Shown piece by piece: positions 6,101 to 6,421 of a stretch of DNA of 6,421 nt. Within the stretch, counting starts at the first letter, position 1; each line of letters begins with the position of its first letter. A program made the translations under genes and the position numbers. The stretch is from positions 1 to 6,421 of the forward strand of contig JAVBLF010000031.1 in NCBI GenBank assembly GCA_031553675.1, given 5' to 3'. The DNA is from JAVBLF01 sp031553675. Its GTDB lineage: Bacteria; Bacillota; Clostridia; Christensenellales; CALWSW01. The notes beneath the pieces were generated by a model, which did not search any database, was not told the origin of the DNA, and was given only the letters and a program-made list of their open reading frames with translations.

Positions 6101-6421
6101 TTTGCGCCGGAGACGGTGCAGGAGGCTGTGCTTCAGCGCGTGCCCTTCACAAAAGAGATGCGCAAGACGCACACCGTCATTTTTCCGCAGATGTCGCCCA
6201 TCCACTTTGAGTTCGTCGAGGCGTCGCTGCGCGCCAACGGCTACAACGCCAAAGTGCTCGAAACGGCGACGGCGGATGATATCGAGACGGGCTTAAAGTA
6301 CGTCAACAACGACGCCTGCTACCCGACGCTCGTCGTGACGGGGCAGCTCGTCAACGCCTTTTTGACCGGCGGATACGATCCGGACAATTGCTCGGTCATG
6401 ATCTCGCAGACCGGCGGCGGC
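3143..6421 (+). CDS. Giant acyl-CoA dehydratase activase-related protein: two tandem BadF/BcrA-type ATPase domains fused to DUF2229 (3' end outside the window)
   Basis: The first 1093 residues are present. Domain 1 (about 5-300) has LGLDIGSTTIK (7-17), ELGGEDAKI (101-109), Cys124 in NGTCAGGTG and Cys163 in SRCGVFAKS. Domain 2 (about 318-570) repeats this with GLDVGSTTIK, DIGGQDMK (417-424), Cys442 in NEACSSGCG and Cys481 in RCTVFMNS. Such ASKHA-fold ATPases use ATP and a [4Fe-4S] cluster to inject an electron into 2-hydroxyacyl-CoA dehydratases. A cysteine knuckle follows (Cys604, 607, 611, 630), then a DUF2229-like region from about 669 (GLPRALNFY; Cys720, 745, 762), GRPYH (858-862), SFGCG (Cys933) and NNDACYP (Cys1059). 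It is cut at QTGGG; relatives usually reach about 1400 residues. TTG 3143 is chosen because AAAGG (3127-3131) is suitably placed and the domain starts at once. ATG 3065 and GTG 3116 are alternatives. The true substrate is unknown. Confidence 0.93.
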   Translation, partial: MINGYKLGLDIGSTTIKAVLMEGDRLVASHYRRHLSDIRGELMRLFEDLENDHPGVVAQVAVTGSGGLSVAKVMGLDFVQEVLSGTEATRHFIPGADVVIELGGEDAKITFLHPNLEQRMNGTCAGGTGAFIDQMASLLKTDASGLNELASRHTTLYSIASRCGVFAKSDLQPLFNDGAAREDLAASVLQAVVNQTIAGLAQGRPIEGKIVFLGGPLHFLSELRARFVETLQGEGQSFVCPDHAQVFVAMGAGLMASGGPIRVDALARILATAPPIDEEITRIRKLFLDEAEREAFYARHAGHSVALGDLAAHEGPVFLGLDVGSTTIKAALIDQSDRLLYHHYARNEGDPLGCAVKIAKEVYEKLPKKAHIADACVTGYGEALIKAAFALPHGEIETLAHYKAAEHFCPGVEFIIDIGGQDMKCMQTRHGVIESIMLNEACSSGCGSFIQTFAESLGMDAPCFAKEALEAENPLDLGTRCTVFMNSRVKQAQKEGATVGDISAGLSYSVVRNALYKVIKLRDTSQMGEKIVVQGGTFHNDAILRCFELVTGREVIRPDIAGIMGAYGAALIARERCENPEQVCGMISAEELASFSSESSLSRCQFCGNHCQLTTTAFSSGRSFISGNRCERGAGLQQAAEKMPNLFDYKYKRLFAYAPRKADEAPRGRIGLPRALNFYEDYPLWFTLFTELGFSVQVSGRSSHKMFEKGMATIPSESVCYPAKLAHGHVQDLLDKGVTTIFYPCVPYAQKEYESAGNHYNCPIVTSYPEVLYNNMDALRAPGVTFLHPFVALDKPEAFVKAVAASLEALGVAKAEVKAAADKAFAEQARCRDEIRAKGEETIAWLKQNGKHGIVLAGRPYHLDPEIHHGVPDMINSLGLAVLTEDSVAHLGKLPRPIRVVDQWMYHTRLYEAAGLVNKTDELDLVQLNSFGCGLDAVTTDQVQEILKGHEKIYTCLKIDEVSNLGTARIRIRSLKAALEGRSRAGFAPETVQEAVLQRVPFTKEMRKTHTVIFPQMSPIHFEFVEASLRANGYNAKVLETATADDIETGLKYVNNDACYPTLVVTGQLVNAFLTGGYDPDNCSVMISQTGGG

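Noticed and set aside
3998..6205. A 735-codon open frame on the minus strand opposite the activase gene.
   Set aside because: It lies wholly antisense to an unmistakable conserved protein, its translation shows no recognisable domain, and long stop-free antisense frames are expected in G+C-rich codon-biased genes.

Overview
The window is ordinary bacterial chromosome with dense coding, moderately high G+C and short intergenic gaps. The gene set suggests an anaerobic, low-oxygen-adapted bacterium of the Clostridia type (Bacillota): a PerR-type Fur regulator, a reverse-order rubrerythrin, a CmpB-type membrane protein, and a giant fusion of acyl-CoA dehydratase activase with DUF2229. A higher-G+C clostridial lineage or a neighbouring anaerobic phylum such as Synergistota would both fit; the sequence alone does not decide this.

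Layout, left to right. (1) Bases 1-510, minus strand: the N-terminal 170 residues of a predicted papain/C39-like cysteine peptidase, running off the left edge and preceded by a sigma70-type promoter at 624-652. (2) Bases 660-770: a strong terminator hairpin plus a second inverted repeat, placed to end the leftward transcript that follows. (3) Bases 778-1781, minus strand: a two-gene unit, perR then rbr. A near-consensus promoter (TTGACA-17-TATTCT) and a 17-bp palindrome over the predicted +1 lie just upstream of perR, which looks like classic PerR autorepression. (4) Bases 2023-2832, minus strand: a CmpB-family multi-pass membrane protein with its own promoter (TTGCAA-17-TATAAT). (5) Bases 2833-3142: a divergent control region. 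(6) Bases 3143-6421, plus strand: the first 1093 codons of a very large activase protein. It has two tandem BadF/BcrA-type ATPase domains, a four-cysteine knuckle and a DUF2229 region, and it is cut by the right edge.

How the genes work together. perR and rbr form a coherent peroxide-defence module: PerR senses peroxide through its iron site, and its release would raise both PerR and the peroxidase. The peptidase-like gene, the CmpB-like gene and the activase gene each seem to have their own promoter and show no clear functional link to that module. Nothing mobile (IS, integrase, CRISPR, phage) and no tRNA or rRNA was recognised. No wholly new system is evident. The most interesting item is the activase, whose two domains each keep the cluster cysteines at identical 39-residue spacing, which suggests a single-chain version of the normally homodimeric [4Fe-4S] activase.
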